Source: Panorpa germanica (taxonomy: Eukaryota > Arthropoda > Insecta > Mecoptera > Panorpidae). Taken from it: a stretch of DNA of 64,000 nt. Location of the stretch: positions 21,000,535 through 21,064,534 of the forward strand of contig OY783203.1 in the NCBI GenBank assembly GCA_963678705.1. The letters are read 5' to 3'. The translations under genes and the position numbers were made by a program. Shown here one piece after another: positions 51,601-63,200 of the stretch. The first letter of the stretch is position 1; each line of letters begins with the position of its first letter. The notes beneath the pieces were generated by a model that saw nothing but the letters and a program-made list of their open reading frames with translations, did not search any database and was not told where the DNA came from.

Positions 51601-54600
51601 AGAGAAGAAGAGAAAAAACACAAATGTGAGCTAAGGAGCAGAGACAGAGAGATTCAACAGCAGGAGAGAATGGAAAAAATATACAATAGCAAATACAATG
51701 AAAGATACAAGAGGATTTGGGAGAGAGAGAGAGAGATACCGGAATACATACGAAAAAAAGACACAAGGAACATAAGAAGAGAAGATTTAGATTGGGAAAC
51801 GAATAGAAAGGCAGCAGATACTGGTAAAATAGAGAGGAAAAGGATGTGCAGGGCGTGAGGGAGAGAAGTGAAAAGAAGATTGTGCAGCTATTAAAAGGAG
51901 GCAGTGAAAGAACGAGGAAAGAGAAAGAATAATAGAGTAGAAACAGGTGGGAGAGTAGCAGGAAGAGGAAAGCAGTAGGAGTTTAAATTTATCTGTCTTG
52001 TTTGTATTTTTATTTTGTCTTTTGGAAGGAGTGATATTGAGTAGATAGAATAAGGATCATAGAATGTAATTAAGCACAATGATATGTAATTTAGTTATTT
52101 AAGGCGAAAGAATGCAGTGCCTAATGGCACTGAAAAACATTAAAAACAACAAAAAAAAACATTAAAAATAAATAATATAATAATAAATATCTGATATTTA
52201 CCGATTCCTCCGTCAATGTCATCGGAGTCGCATGTAGCGGAGTCAGTTCTGGAAGAGTCACGGGAATTATTGGTGGCACAGTTGATGTTGTCGTCATTTT
52301 AGCAGCTTGTTCTTCTAATCTTCTAATATGAAAATCTTTCTGGGATTCAACTATAATTCGATATTTAGTATATTAAAAAGGGTTCAAGGGTAAATTGTTG
52401 AAGAGGGATTTAGTTTTTGCTTACCAACGCAAGGATTCACCCATAAAAGTCTTTGCCACCCTAAACAGTCATAAAGCTGAGATAAATCTGTCCCTTTACA
52501 TGCACAAGATGATCTTAACTCAGTTCCTAAAATACCCAACATGGCCGCTCGACATTCAGAAGGTGGCCCGGCACATTTTTTGGTCACACTGTCAACAGCG
52601 CAGGACTGCTCGTAAAACTCTAAACGCCCCCTGTGATCAAATCGAAATTTATTGATAGTTTTAATCGTTACGGATAAATACCGTAATCGTGTAGACGATT
52701 TGTGTATGGACGATGGACGAGTACCTCAACTTGAGGTAGCACACAATCAGCATAACCACTTACTTGCATTCTTTGTCTTCACGACAATACTCGGCAAGGG
52801 AATGACAGGTGGGCACTGGAAGGGCTGCGGAGCCAGTAGAGGACTCCTGGCGTTGAGCACATACCGGGTGCAGTTTCTCTTGTGCGATCATACAAGCGTC
52901 TTGCTTGTTTTCAGTTTTCCTTCAAAATGTTTTCATATATTATAACACTTTTTGAAGTTAATAATCTTTAATATTTAACATTTTAAAGGTATGCGAGGCC
53001 TTTGTATGTTTTAATTATTTTAACTGGTAAATATTGTCAAAAAAATTATTACTTGTCAATAACATTTATCAATTGTATTTTCGATACCACGAGTATATTC
53101 AAAAAAACCGTGAGTTGTGTACGAAGACTTAATCGAACGTACAGTCCCGGATTTGGGGGAGGGCAGGCGGGGTTACTGCCCCGGGGCTTCCACAAGAGAG
53201 GGCTCCCCACAATAGAGATAAATACTATACATTTTTGAAAGACTTGACGTAAAAAAATTGTTCCTTTTATTCGGAAAATAATTAGGGGCCTCCGCTTCTT
53301 CGTTGCCCCAGGGCCCCCACACCTCTAAATCCGGCACTGCGGGCGTAAACCATGTATCTATTAGATCATGTAAAGTTACACTGTAAAAAAAAATTCGTTA
53401 GACGCATTTTTCTTAGGTGAAGGCTGCACTGCGAAAAAGATTAGCGCTAAAATAATAATAATAAAAATATAAAAATTAATTTCCGTGCGACTTTTAAATC
53501 AGCAGAGTGCGTGTACATTTATATGTTTTTATATGATTGCATTCTTAGTCTAATGCCGGTTTTACACTAGAGAGACAAATCAACAAAACACGAACAAAAA
53601 CTGTTTTTCTGAACAAAAACACCAATGTTTTGTAAAAACTGAACAGTTCTTAAAACATTTTTGTCTTTAAAAACTGTTTTAGTAAACAAAACACATTCCC
53701 ACATGGAGTCATTTTTCGTCACTTGGTTTGAACACGCACTTTTGTTCTTTGTGAACATTTGCGCTTGTCAGTTGTTTATCATTTGGCTCATTTGGTTCAA
53801 CCATATTTTGGAATATGGTATTTTTCTTAGCGATTTTAGGTCCTACCAAAATAATTAACAGTTCAAAATCAGTACTTGACATTCTTGTAAAGTTGTGAGA
53901 GGAGGATCTTAATGCTTCATTTAACCCAATGTCGTCAGTACTTAAAACATGCATAATTCTTCTGTGCCATAATGAACTCTCCTTTTCAATAGAGAACTGA
54001 CCCAATATCTTCGTTTTTTTCTAATTGGTATCATTATATAGTCGAACATTTTTATGGACACACAGAAAAACACTAGAAACAAAACCAGTCCATTCAATGT
54101 GAACAGTCTGCCTTCGAAAAACAGAACTATTTTAAAATAAAAGAAAACATGTTTTTGTTTTGTTTTTTGAAAACAAAACTGTTTTCGAAACTGTCTCTTT
54201 GGTGTAAAACCGGTATAAGAAAGAGATTTCTAAAGAATTTCTTCGACCAATGTCTTTACAGTGTAGTCATTATTTCGACCTCAGTTTAATTTAAAGACTT
54301 ATTCACAGTTATTCTACATTTTAACCAAAATTAATATTTGTATATATATTAAACCTACTTGCACAAACAAAATGCAATTTCCAAGCTCCAACTTAAGTCA
54401 GGAGTCCTGTAGAAAGCTTGCAGAGCCTCCATACATGCATTTCTACTGCATCGAGTCATATCACAGTTGAGTAATACTGGTTGCAGCGCAGTACGGCAGG
54501 TGCCATTGTTGTTGCAGCTGTTCAAGGCGGTGTGGCACGTACTCTGAAAGGTTTCCTTCCATAATTGCAATTTTCTTACAATTATACTGGGGTAAAAGGT

Positions 54601-56737
54601 AAACATAAAAACAAATACACACTCATGAATATGCAGGGTGTTTCAAAAAATGTTTTACTTGAGAAGTAACAGATTTTATAACGAGTGCGGTTTGAGACTG
54701 CATAAGTTGGCGTAACAAGAGCCGAATTAACCTAAACAGTTAAGTACATATAGCGATACACGTGGCCGAGAACGTTGACGCATGACAACTGTGTCAGAGC
54801 TATATTTTCTGGGTTTGGTTGTATCAAAGATGATGATGTGAGAGTTCACAAATATCTTAAAATTATTAGGCAGTGATGTAGCTCACATATACGAGGCTAT
54901 AATAGTAGCAGTTCGTCGGTGATAGCATAGGAAATAGGCCGACGGTAAATAAATATATTAAAAAAAAAACAGTTTACAAATTACAATAGATTTTATATAT
55001 AATATAGTTTTATTTAATTCATCATTTGAAAATCGGCATGAACTTTGCAAAAAATATATTATCGTCTTCTTTCGCTAACCGAAAACGTAAATTCTGGTTA
55101 TTTTTTAAATTGACAGAGTGATGGATGATATTAGGTATTACGATTGGATAAATAATTGGAGCTTTTGAAATCATTATAAAAAAATGTTTTTAATATACAA
55201 CTAAATATGCCTTTAATAATCTACTGTTCAAGTTAGCTTCTTTTCAACATAAAATACAAGAATATGTATTGGCTAATTGGGCGACGCACTGAACTAAACA
55301 TTAAAAACAAGCTGCTTAGATATAAACAAGTGATAAAGCCAGTGGACGTATGTAGTGCAACTCTGGGGTTGCTCCAAGAAATCGAACGTTAAAGAAATCC
55401 AAACGTTCCAATATAAAGTTATGCGAGGAATAGTTAATGCATCGTGGTATATTCGCAATGACGACATACATAGAGACCTGAAGATTAACACAGTCGGAGA
55501 AGAAATCAAAACTATAGCAGAAAAGTACGAATTGAGATTTCGTAACCACGAAAACATCGCCGTGACGCAAATGTTGCTTGATAGTAGGCCTGTCTCAGTA
55601 TGGGACCGTATTTAAGCGACGGCGTATTCGGACGTAAATCGGCGGTTTGGATGAGCTACAAAGCAAACCGCCTATGTGTGTCACAGATGTATGTAGTCGT
55701 GTATTAGGGGGTGTATTGGAGTTCTTTAACACTTATATAATTTATCATGAGAGCAAACTTTAACTTTAATTTTTATCGATACACTACTGGTATTAAAGGG
55801 ACTTTAGCATTTATTATATATCTGAGTTCTGGTGGGCGTCAATTTAAATTTAGTTCTATCCTATTGGTATGGGCATCCGTGCCCATGATTCACTGAAATA
55901 CAAACATAAACTGCATGCAGAACATACCCATGTCGCCGATAGATTTCATTTGACCGCGTATTGCAGCGTAATAACAAGCGATGTTAGGTATTCCCTCCAG
56001 TCTGACGCGGCTGTTTGCATTTACAAAGGTTCGGATGGATATCGTTGTAGTATTGGTAACGCTTGGATAAAATTCGCCTTTATTCGGTTCTAATGTGCGA
56101 GGTAGTGCCGCCCGTATTCGGACTGCTTTGTAGCGTGCAGTCTGAGAGCTCCAGAGCGATCTCATTACATTTACATGGTTCGGATAGGTAAAGCGTAGTA
56201 GCCCGAATACGTCCGGCAGAAATTCGTTTAAATACGGTGCCATACTGAGACAGGCCTAATGATGTTCAAAGACTTCGCAGGACTAAACCCTCGGACCTAC
56301 TAATCTAATCATGTAGAATTGTTCATTGGAGCAATCTCTACCATACCGTGTAATTATAGAAATGTAAGAACCTAGATAAGTATATCTACACTTAGTTGTA
56401 GTATTATAAAAAAATAAAAAAAACTTGTAGCTAAGCTAGTAAGGTTCGTAAATGCGGGACTTCGACGTAGGGTTAGCAAAATCGACGTATGTCCGTGCTG
56501 GATATACAAAATGCGTTGCTAAAATGATTTTTCTTTCTTTTAGTAGGCTCATTTTAGGGCACCATGTCTTTACAAATACGTACTTAAAGAACTACAAACG
56601 TGAAAATGTATACTGAAAAAACCTGCGCTTACCTGAAATGTGATTCTCGAAAGCTCGAAATTTAAGTCAGATTTTTCGGCATCGTTGGCTCCAACTGAAA
56701 GGTATAACAATATAGATACAATTACTCTTAGATACAT
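48694..56737 (-). CDS. Gfrl: GDNF receptor alpha-like cell-surface protein
   Basis: Eleven exons on the minus strand: 56737-56633, 54543-54359, 52919-52764, 52630-52425, 52350-52202, 51312-51135, 50906-50842, 49638-49434, 49360-49215, 49131-49021 and 48945-48694, with phases closing throughout (585 aa). It opens with a signal peptide (MYLRVIVSILLYLSVGA). Two cysteine-rich GDNF-receptor-like domains follow (about 38-125 and 130-215; CHTALNSCNNNGTCR, CHSLAEYCREDKECK). Next come a Thr/Pro-rich mucin-like linker (about 235-325), a third Cys cluster (about 357-410), an unassigned region, and a hydrophobic stretch SLLILNLFVTLWALVFNI (555-572) with a 13-residue tail. That is a single membrane anchor or an atypical GPI signal. 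In flies the orthologue is a neuronal surface protein linked to Ncam-type adhesion molecules. The introns are loaded with transposons of several classes. Confidence 0.87.
49682..50802 (+). mobile_element. Decayed hAT transposon in Gfrl intron 7
   Basis: The ends are inverted: GGGCCTTTTAGACGATT at 49682 and, reversed, GGCCCCTTAGACGATT ending at 50802. Inside, 50509-50672 reads in two frames as LYDALCTIKPTSTGNERTF and then SLGDKFLNALVFLKYHYIRS, the C-terminal dimerisation region of hAT transposases, broken by a frameshift. The open frame at 50147-50374 may be an upstream part of the same transposase. Most of the gene is missing and it cannot be active. No 8-bp duplication was seen. Confidence 0.7.
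51438..51452. repeat. Left target-site duplication of the R1-like LINE
   Basis: ATCTGATATTTACCG, identical to 52189-52203. On the Gfrl strand it contains a second copy of the exon-5 donor, CG|GTAAATATCAGAT. Confidence 0.85.
51453..52188 (+). mobile_element. 5'-truncated R1-like LINE in Gfrl intron 5, copy 2
   Basis: The fragment encodes a remnant of the C-terminal end of an R1-type ORF2: a charged region with MEKIYNSKYNERYKRIW and REIPEYIRKK (51670-51760), then MCRA where the family has its Cys-rich motif. It then has a 3' UTR with AAGCACAATGATATG and an AATAATAATAAAT tail. It is antisense to Gfrl and flanked by perfect 15-bp target duplications. A second, older copy lies at 5575-6328. Confidence 0.8.
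52189..52203. repeat. Right target-site duplication of the R1-like LINE, overlapping a splice donor
   Basis: ATCTGATATTTACCG. Its last two bases are the last bases of Gfrl exon 5 and the rest is the first 13 bases of intron 5 on the minus strand. Confidence 0.85.
53142..53339. mobile_element. 198-bp hAT-type MITE in Gfrl intron 2
   Basis: The ends are CAGTCCCGGATTTGGGG and, inverted, CAGTGCCGGATTTAGAGG, typical hAT termini. Flanks are CGAACGTA (53134-53141) and CGGGCGTA (53340-53347), an 8-bp duplication with two changes. The interior is unusually GC-rich. Confidence 0.75.
53554..54215 (-). mobile_element. PIF/Harbinger deletion derivative with transposase remnant
   Basis: The ends are TGCCGGTTTTACACTAGAGA and, inverted, TACCGGTTTTACACCAAAGA, with the classic 3-bp TAA duplication on both sides (53551-53553 and 54216-54218). 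The minus strand at about 54003-53830 encodes SLWHRRIMHVLSTDDIGLNE and then MSSTDFELLIILVGPKIAKK, which resembles the N-terminal part of Harbinger/HARBI1-type transposases. The rest of the gene is deleted. It lies in Gfrl intron 2, in the same orientation as the gene. Confidence 0.75.
54868..54965 (+). mobile_element. SINE-like tail fragment in Gfrl intron 1
   Basis: It shares TTATTAGGCAG and GGAAATAGGCCGACG then TAAATAAAT with the SINE-like fragment at 10140-10300, and ends in an A-rich tail. The head is not recognisable. Confidence 0.35.
55250..56440 (+). mobile_element. Jockey-like LINE 3' fragment, split by a MITE
   Basis: The 5' part (55264-55584) encodes the end of a jockey-type reverse transcriptase ORF: MYWLIGRRTELNIKNKLLRY, then after a one-base frameshift near 55345 VQLWGCSKKSNVKEIQTFQY and IVNASWYIRNDDIHRDLKIN. 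Coding resumes at about 56259 with NDVQRLRRTKPSDLLI and a stop, followed by a short 3' UTR and an A-rich tail near 56410-56435. The gap is the MITE at 55587-56256. It is 5'-truncated, antisense to Gfrl, and inactive. Confidence 0.8.
55587..56256. mobile_element. 670-bp MITE nested in the jockey-like LINE
   Basis: Terminal inverted repeats begin GGCCTGTCTCAGTATGG on both sides and extend, with a mismatch, through ACCGTATTTAA, about 29 bp. TA flanks both ends. A second, degraded copy is at 659-1068. Removing this element joins the jockey frame as LLD-NDVQRL. The antisense 117-aa open frame at 55890-56243 shows no transposase motif that I recognise. Confidence 0.8.
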
Positions 56738-57020
56738 TAGTTTAGATACTAAACAACAGTCAAATAATAATTAACGGAAATACCGATGAATCTCAAAATA
56801 GTCACTTGGAAACTAAACGAATGGAATATTTCTGCTCAGAGGAAGAATGTTTTGGGCCTTTCTAAGCTAAGTGAAAAGCGAGACTAGGGTTGAAAAGTTT
56901 AAGTTAATGTGAGTAACGAGGGCACAAAATCGGATCAGCGGTCAGCGGTATAAATAACATTGAAAAGTAAAATAAGTTTATTAAGTCCCATACTCTACAC
57001 ATAATTTTTTTAATAATCGT

Positions 57021-57118
57021 TCGAATCTAATACGATTCCTATACGATTCTAATATGATTCTTATACGATTCTAATACGATCCATTTCGATTTGTACGAAT
57101 CTCAAACGATTCTTATAA
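57021..57118. repeat. Minisatellite of TACGATTCT-type units
   Basis: About eight tandem units of 10-14 bases based on ATACGATTCTA, with point changes, upstream of Gfrl. Confidence 0.75.
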
Positions 57119-57249
57119 GTATTGTTTATAGGGTATAAACACTTCATTATAGAAAACGTTGCAAATGTAGGAGCATGACGAATTTGAGTTATGTAAAGTA
57201 AACTTTCTGATTATGACGTCATTAAGAACGGCTATTAATGAACTAAAGT

Positions 57250-57776
57250 ATCATTCCCACTCACTGCTTTAATTTAATTTTTATTTTGTATTTAATTTAA
57301 ATTGTCTAGCATATGATAATACACGTAGTCATTCACAGTACCATTTTTAATTTAATTTATTTTTTAAGTTTTCTTAGTTTTTTTAGAACCTAAAAATGTC
57401 CAATGTTTTAAATTAAAAATATTAAATTAAGAAAAACTATATTATATTATAACCTCCAAAATTAGACAATCTGTCAAAATGCCGTAGAATTTATATTTAA
57501 AAAAAGTTCAATGTCAGTTTGTCAAAAATAAAGAAATAAAAATAATTTCTATTACTAATTGTTATTAAAAACAGCAATTTTAATTATTTCATCTTCTTTT
57601 CAACTGTCGAACTGTCAAAATTTATATTACTAGAGACGCATGTGCACCAACTAAATTAACTAAACTCAAATTGAAACACGAATGTGACAAGGAAAGCCTA
57701 ATCTGAAAACCTGAAATCAAGCTTAAAATATTAGATAAAAACAGTAAATTAAATATCAAAACAGTGAGTGGGAATG
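57250..57776 (+). mobile_element. Intact MITE, CATTCCCACTCACTG family
   Basis: The 527-bp element starts TCATTCCCACTCACTG and ends CAGTGAGTGGGAATGA, perfect 16-base inverted repeats that continue with mismatches (TTTAATTTAA-like). The interior matches the truncated copy at 3661-4058. It is non-coding and its superfamily is not assigned. Confidence 0.8.
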
Positions 57777-59504
57777 AGGCTTTACGGTAAATTTTGTAAT
57801 AAATATTAATTGTTTATTTTCCTATTGACTGACTAAATTCACGTGTGTGGTTCTCCGAAGCTAATAGAATCTGAAGGTCCACTAAGTGAAACTAGGTATT
57901 TTCCACTGTGTTGAATTCTATAAAACCACAGTAATTACTTGGGTGAAAACATAGCGCAGTAATAATGATTTTCGGCTCTGAAGAAAATCTAAAAGCAAAG
58001 ACTTTCAAATTTAATATTCGTAAAGGAAAGATGCCGTGGAAAGATAGATCCAACGGCGGCGATTAATTGAGCCACTTTCTTTGAGACACTCTGTATTACA
58101 CCATATCATTTTCTCTCATAAACTGGAGTCACGAAATGAATCATCCTAAAATGAAAAAAAAAACTAAGTCTGGAGTAATAATTAATGATTTCAATTTTGC
58201 AAGTTATTATTATATAAAAAAAATTAAATTTTGCGTGGAAATAATAAGAAGATAATATTTTAATTTAAAACTGTCCGGTGTGGAATTGACAGTGACAGAA
58301 TGATCATAAAATGCACCACTTGGAAATGTCGTTGTTATCGTCGTCTGTCTGCTAAGAAGGCTGTAGGTGTTCGTAAGGTACGAGATGGTGTTACGAGATC
58401 AAGCTAAGAAAAATTAAAATAAAAACGTTTAATCTGCCAGCATTTTATTAACACTGCTATAATATTTCTAATAGTTTCTTGAAATTGTATTGCTTTCATA
58501 TAATGTTTGTTTAAAAAGATTTTATTCTGGCACTTTAAGATTTACTTATGGCAAACAACAAATGTTGCATTTATTTTCTTGACCTTACGGGGGGTGGGAG
58601 GTGGTTCAGGTTGCAATTTCTTTTTTATTTATTTATATTAATGTACAATATATTAAGTTTATTGTGTGAAAATTTGAAGTCGATTGGTGTAAAATGTTGG
58701 AGATTTAAGTCTCTGGTCTAACTTTTAAGCGATCCTTTTGAAATTTTGCTCTTCACTCTTTCTTTACATAAGCGTCGAGATAACGCTGTCGAGATGTTTG
58801 CTTTTTTTAGTTTAACGTATTTTAAAATAACAAAGTTTCTGATTTCTTTCATGAAAAATCGGTACTTTGATTCTAAGTGCTGCAAAAAATTCATGAAAAA
58901 TCATTAAAAAAAAACTTTACAGGGTTACCTGCAGAAACTTATCAGCTAATGAAATCATTTTGATTTTTCGATTTCATATAATCCAGTGATGAGTTATGAG
59001 TGACACCGCAATGTTACTTTATTTTGTGAAGTCATTTCTTGATATTTATTTATGAAAATTTCACAAAGTATTCTTTAAATGTTATTTTATCATGTAGTAA
59101 TTATAGAAATAATTATATATTAACTGTGTTGTCTAAAAACATTATCGAAAATATGATTTTTTTATACCGATTTGACGTAACACCCCCCATTTAAAATAGA
59201 AAAGTTTTTTTTGTATTCCATTGCAAAATGACTGTTGTCTTCTGAATGTAACCGTTGTTTTTTTGATGAAAATAATATCCTGTGTATCGAACCCCCAAAA
59301 AGAAGTGCAAAATTAGGGCAACATTGTTTAAATAGATCATCTACAATTAGGTAAAAGCCTAATTAGTTTTTAATTAGAGAAAGGTCTTTTATGGGTGTAA
59401 AAACAATAAAACAGGTAAAACAACGTTATGTATTTCTATGTAAGAACGGTCGCACATTGAACACACGATTTCCTTATTAAACCATGTAAACTTATGTGCA
59501 GTGT

Positions 59505-60215
59505 AAAATGTTTTTATGTATCCTATATTATAATGTCCCAGGTGTAAATTTATATTCTTATATGTTTATATGTTTGGTTCGAATTTTGTATGGTAGCTTG
59601 AAAATGGCTCCAGGGAAGTTTTGGAAAATTTCCTATTTAGTAGAGAAAAAAATTCTGAATTTCCTGGAAACCCGTATTTTTGGAAAAACTGGAAAAAATT
59701 GGGCTCTTTTTGCTATATAACTTTGTATTCGTAAAAGATAGAAATGTGAAATGTCAAAACATCGAAATTTAATAAAAGGGGCCCTGAGAATATTCGGTGG
59801 CCCGTTAGGAAACCTTGGAGAAAGTTTACATTTTGGATTGTGTAATAATTGAATATAATATTTAAAAAAAAAAAAATTCAAAATTTTAAAATTTTATTTG
59901 GTGGCACGGGGGCGGTATTGCCGAGGGTAAAAATTGTGCTAGAAACTTGAAATTTTTTATATAGGCTAACTTTGGTACCTAATTTTCGAATCGAAAAAGA
60001 AAATCCCAAATTTTGAAAAAAAGTTGGTCAATTAACGAATAAATTGAAAATATTTTTTATTTTGTTGAAAAAAATTAATTTTTTTAGTCAGTTTATATGA
60101 AAAATTATTTGTTTTTATATATAAATTTTTAATTTGTTAAATATTTCAGTTTAAAAATGGAATTAAAATTTGAAATGAAATTTAATGCACATACAAAAGA
60201 CAGTCGTCGCTTGCG
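59505..60215 (+). repeat. Unclassified repeat family D, longest copy
   Basis: It is collinear with 8185-8750 over its first part and with 29786-30085 over its second, so it links the two partial copies into one family of at least 700 bp. Blocks include TTGTATGGTAGCTTGAAAAT, GGGCTAACTTTGGTACCTAA and CAAAAGACAGTCGTCG. No ends, tail or protein motif are recognised. Confidence 0.6.
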
Positions 60216-63200
60216 ACGGCGGTACACGCTAGTAATACATATAAATATAGATAACAATAAAAGTAATAGACAACTAGTGGGTGTACTGTGGGGTACTGTG
60301 AGTGACCGACCCATCCACCTTTAAGTTATTAATTTAAATTTTTTCACTTGATTGACATGTCAATTTCCATATTTCAAAATATAAAATATCTCCATAAATA
60401 TATTCTGAAAACGTCAAATACGATATTGATTTTTATTTTTTATCAATAGGATTTTTATTTACGAACTCGTGAATTACTAAATTGTTCTATGCGCTTCTAA
60501 AGATCATTACTCAGTAATTATTGATCTTCAATTACACTTTGTATCCAAAGGAATACGTTTTGTGAGGCTCAGAGAAAGTGGTTGATGTTTGGAAATTTAA
60601 CTCTACTTGTAAGAGAACTTTAACAGCGGTTCTGAATTCAATGGAATAAGGTGTTCAAATATTTTCATCATTTTATGAAAACTACGTGATTTTTAGCACA
60701 ACGCAAATGTATAATATTTGTTTGTGTGTGTGTTTCTTTGTAATATACATACACTATACAGTAATGTTTGCATAATTTCTTAATTTTGGTTACAAATAAT
60801 TTCGTAATTAGAATAAATTAGTGTAACATTCCCGCTAACCGTTGGTCAGTGGGCCTTTCAACAGAATCGTTTGAAGATGTTTTGCATATAATCTGGCTTC
60901 TCCCTCATTTTAAACACCCCCCTCCCTCCAACCTTACCGACACTTGGTCCTTTTCCAAATTCAACAAAATATGTAGCAACGTTGTAGTATAAATGTGTTA
61001 CAATTTGTGTCCCTCAAGAATTTAATTACTGGGATATAACTCATGTATCCACGGTACTCCACACTCCACACTTAACACTACAGACTGCGTTTTGCGTTTG
61101 GCGTTTTGAGCTTTGTGCTCAACCGCTGTTGTACCTTTTAATGTAAATTATCCATGGACCAAGATGGCCAAATCATGTTGAACATGTTCCCTGTTAGTTT
61201 TTAATGCAAAATGTTTCAAATATTGTGAACAGCCTTTAATCAGGAGGGTCAAGAGTGTGATTATCATTTCTAATGCACGAACTTTCAGTTGTATTGCTAA
61301 AGGTGGTTACACGGTTAAACTTTGGCATTATTTACGTCGGAACACTGACCAGAGATATTACAATTGCATTCTGGTCAGGTGAGTTAACGGTATATATTAG
61401 TTATAGCTACTTTCATTGTAGTGTGTGTAGTGCAATGAGTACAAGGCTCGTCTGTCGGTGGAACAGTGACCATATACTCATGGACTCCATAGATAACGTT
61501 GTCAGGAATAACAGCCAACACAGTGGATATTTGGAGCTGATAGAACTCACTGTGCAGAATGTTAAGTTATTATAAAATTAGATATAAAGGAGGAATAGAA
61601 TATTTTAATAATAAACTTTAAATGTCATTTCTTTGATTTCAGGTAGGATAGTATGATTTAAGTTAAAAAGTGTAATTATTATAATGTGTATGTGACTTAC
61701 TAAAATAAAAGTTTTTAATTTCAGAAGCAACACATAAGTTTGATTAAAAATGTACAATTCCTAATAAAACCTCCTTTTCCTTTTAAGAGCCTTAAAAGCC
61801 TTTTAAGGATTTTAAACATTAAATAAATATATTTCGATGCATATAACATATTTGAAATGATTTAGATATTTTTTGAGATTTTTGTGTGCGCTATTTTTAT
61901 AAATCTATCTTTTGTTTCTCTTTTGGTTTATTTATAACGGATTATTTAAGTATCAATCCAGAAGTAGTTAAAAGCTGGATCAGTCTAACATGACGCATTT
62001 CCATAGGTTGTCCTGTTGGTTCTGTTGATGTAAGGAAAGGCAGATTATTACGTGGTTCTCTGAATCTGTCTTAGTTGATATTCAATCTATACAAGCGTTA
62101 CAAATTCTTGACGTCAACTTGATTTAATTCTTAATGTAGCAATGAAGATCGACCTGACGCCAACGCCGACACCGACACCGACACCAAGCGCTGTCGTCTG
62201 GCGACATTCGGCAAGTAACAAATGTCAAATACCGTACCGAATCTCCTTACGCTTGTAAATGCAAAGATCACCTTTTAGTAATGGTAACGCATAATGATTT
62301 CCTCTACTTCTTCCATTATAATAGAAGTGGGAAGCCTCCAGGTCCCTTCTCACACCCTTCCATCCACAGCAGTCCACGCTGCTGCCAATCAAACGTTGAA
62401 TTACTGAATGTGTAAAAGGGTTCTCGGTTTCTCCATTCAGAAATGAGAATGTATAACATTAAAAATACCCTACGACTACTATCACTGCCCTTTCCTCCTA
62501 CCCCTTTCCCTTTCCTGTGTGACGTCATCAAACGACAAAGGGCTTCAGGAAATATACTGTCCGGTAAATTATTTATAATATTTAAAGGGTCACTTACCAC
62601 TATGCGTTGAATAAAAGTCTCTTTATTCAATTTAAGTGCGGATTATTTTTGGATATATCGTATATTTGATAGACTCTTGTATTTACGAGAATATCGTTCA
62701 GATTTCAGGGTCATAATCTTTCAGCCTATGTAATGCGATTATCTTTCCAATAATCTAAAGGGCACGCATTATAGAAATATGAGTGGTAGAGGCTTACGCA
62801 CACGCACACACACACACAGCCTCGACAGTCCCAAATCTGGACAAGTTTATTTCCGTAATGAGTATACGCGTGCTAAGTTTTTCTTTTTTCAATTGTTTCT
62901 CAGATGTGTTAAATACCCAGTACACAATTTGGTGAAGTGTCCTGTTTTGGACGTTTCTATCACTATTACACTTCAATTACAGTTCGTATCAACTTTATCT
63001 TCATTTCTATCCCGAGAAGTGGAGTGGTTTCGCCATTTACAGTCAATAAAATAGACATTTCATAAGAACGACTGTGAGAAACTGAACTGTAAATGAACTC
63101 TTTCATGTCAAAAAAATCATACGCATCTTCAATATGATATTAAAGCGACCTCAAAATGTTTACTGGGTAGTATTCTGCAAAGTAATGCTCTGCTATTCCT

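Noticed and set aside
54640..54665. AGGGTGTTTCAAAA motif paired with TTTGAGACACTCTGT near 58080
   Set aside because: They look like inverted transposon ends but are 3.4 kb apart with exon 1 of Gfrl between them and no matching flanks.
58295..58400. Short Cys/Arg-rich open stretch (KCTTWKCRCYRR) on the plus strand
   Set aside because: It may be a fragment of a retroelement-associated protein, but it is too short and ends quickly; no gene is supported.
61273..61575. 100-aa forward open frame
   Set aside because: It looks protein-like at first but has no known motif and no splice context.
62316..62630. 104-aa minus-strand open frame
   Set aside because: No recognisable domain and no sign of neighbouring exons; treated as chance.
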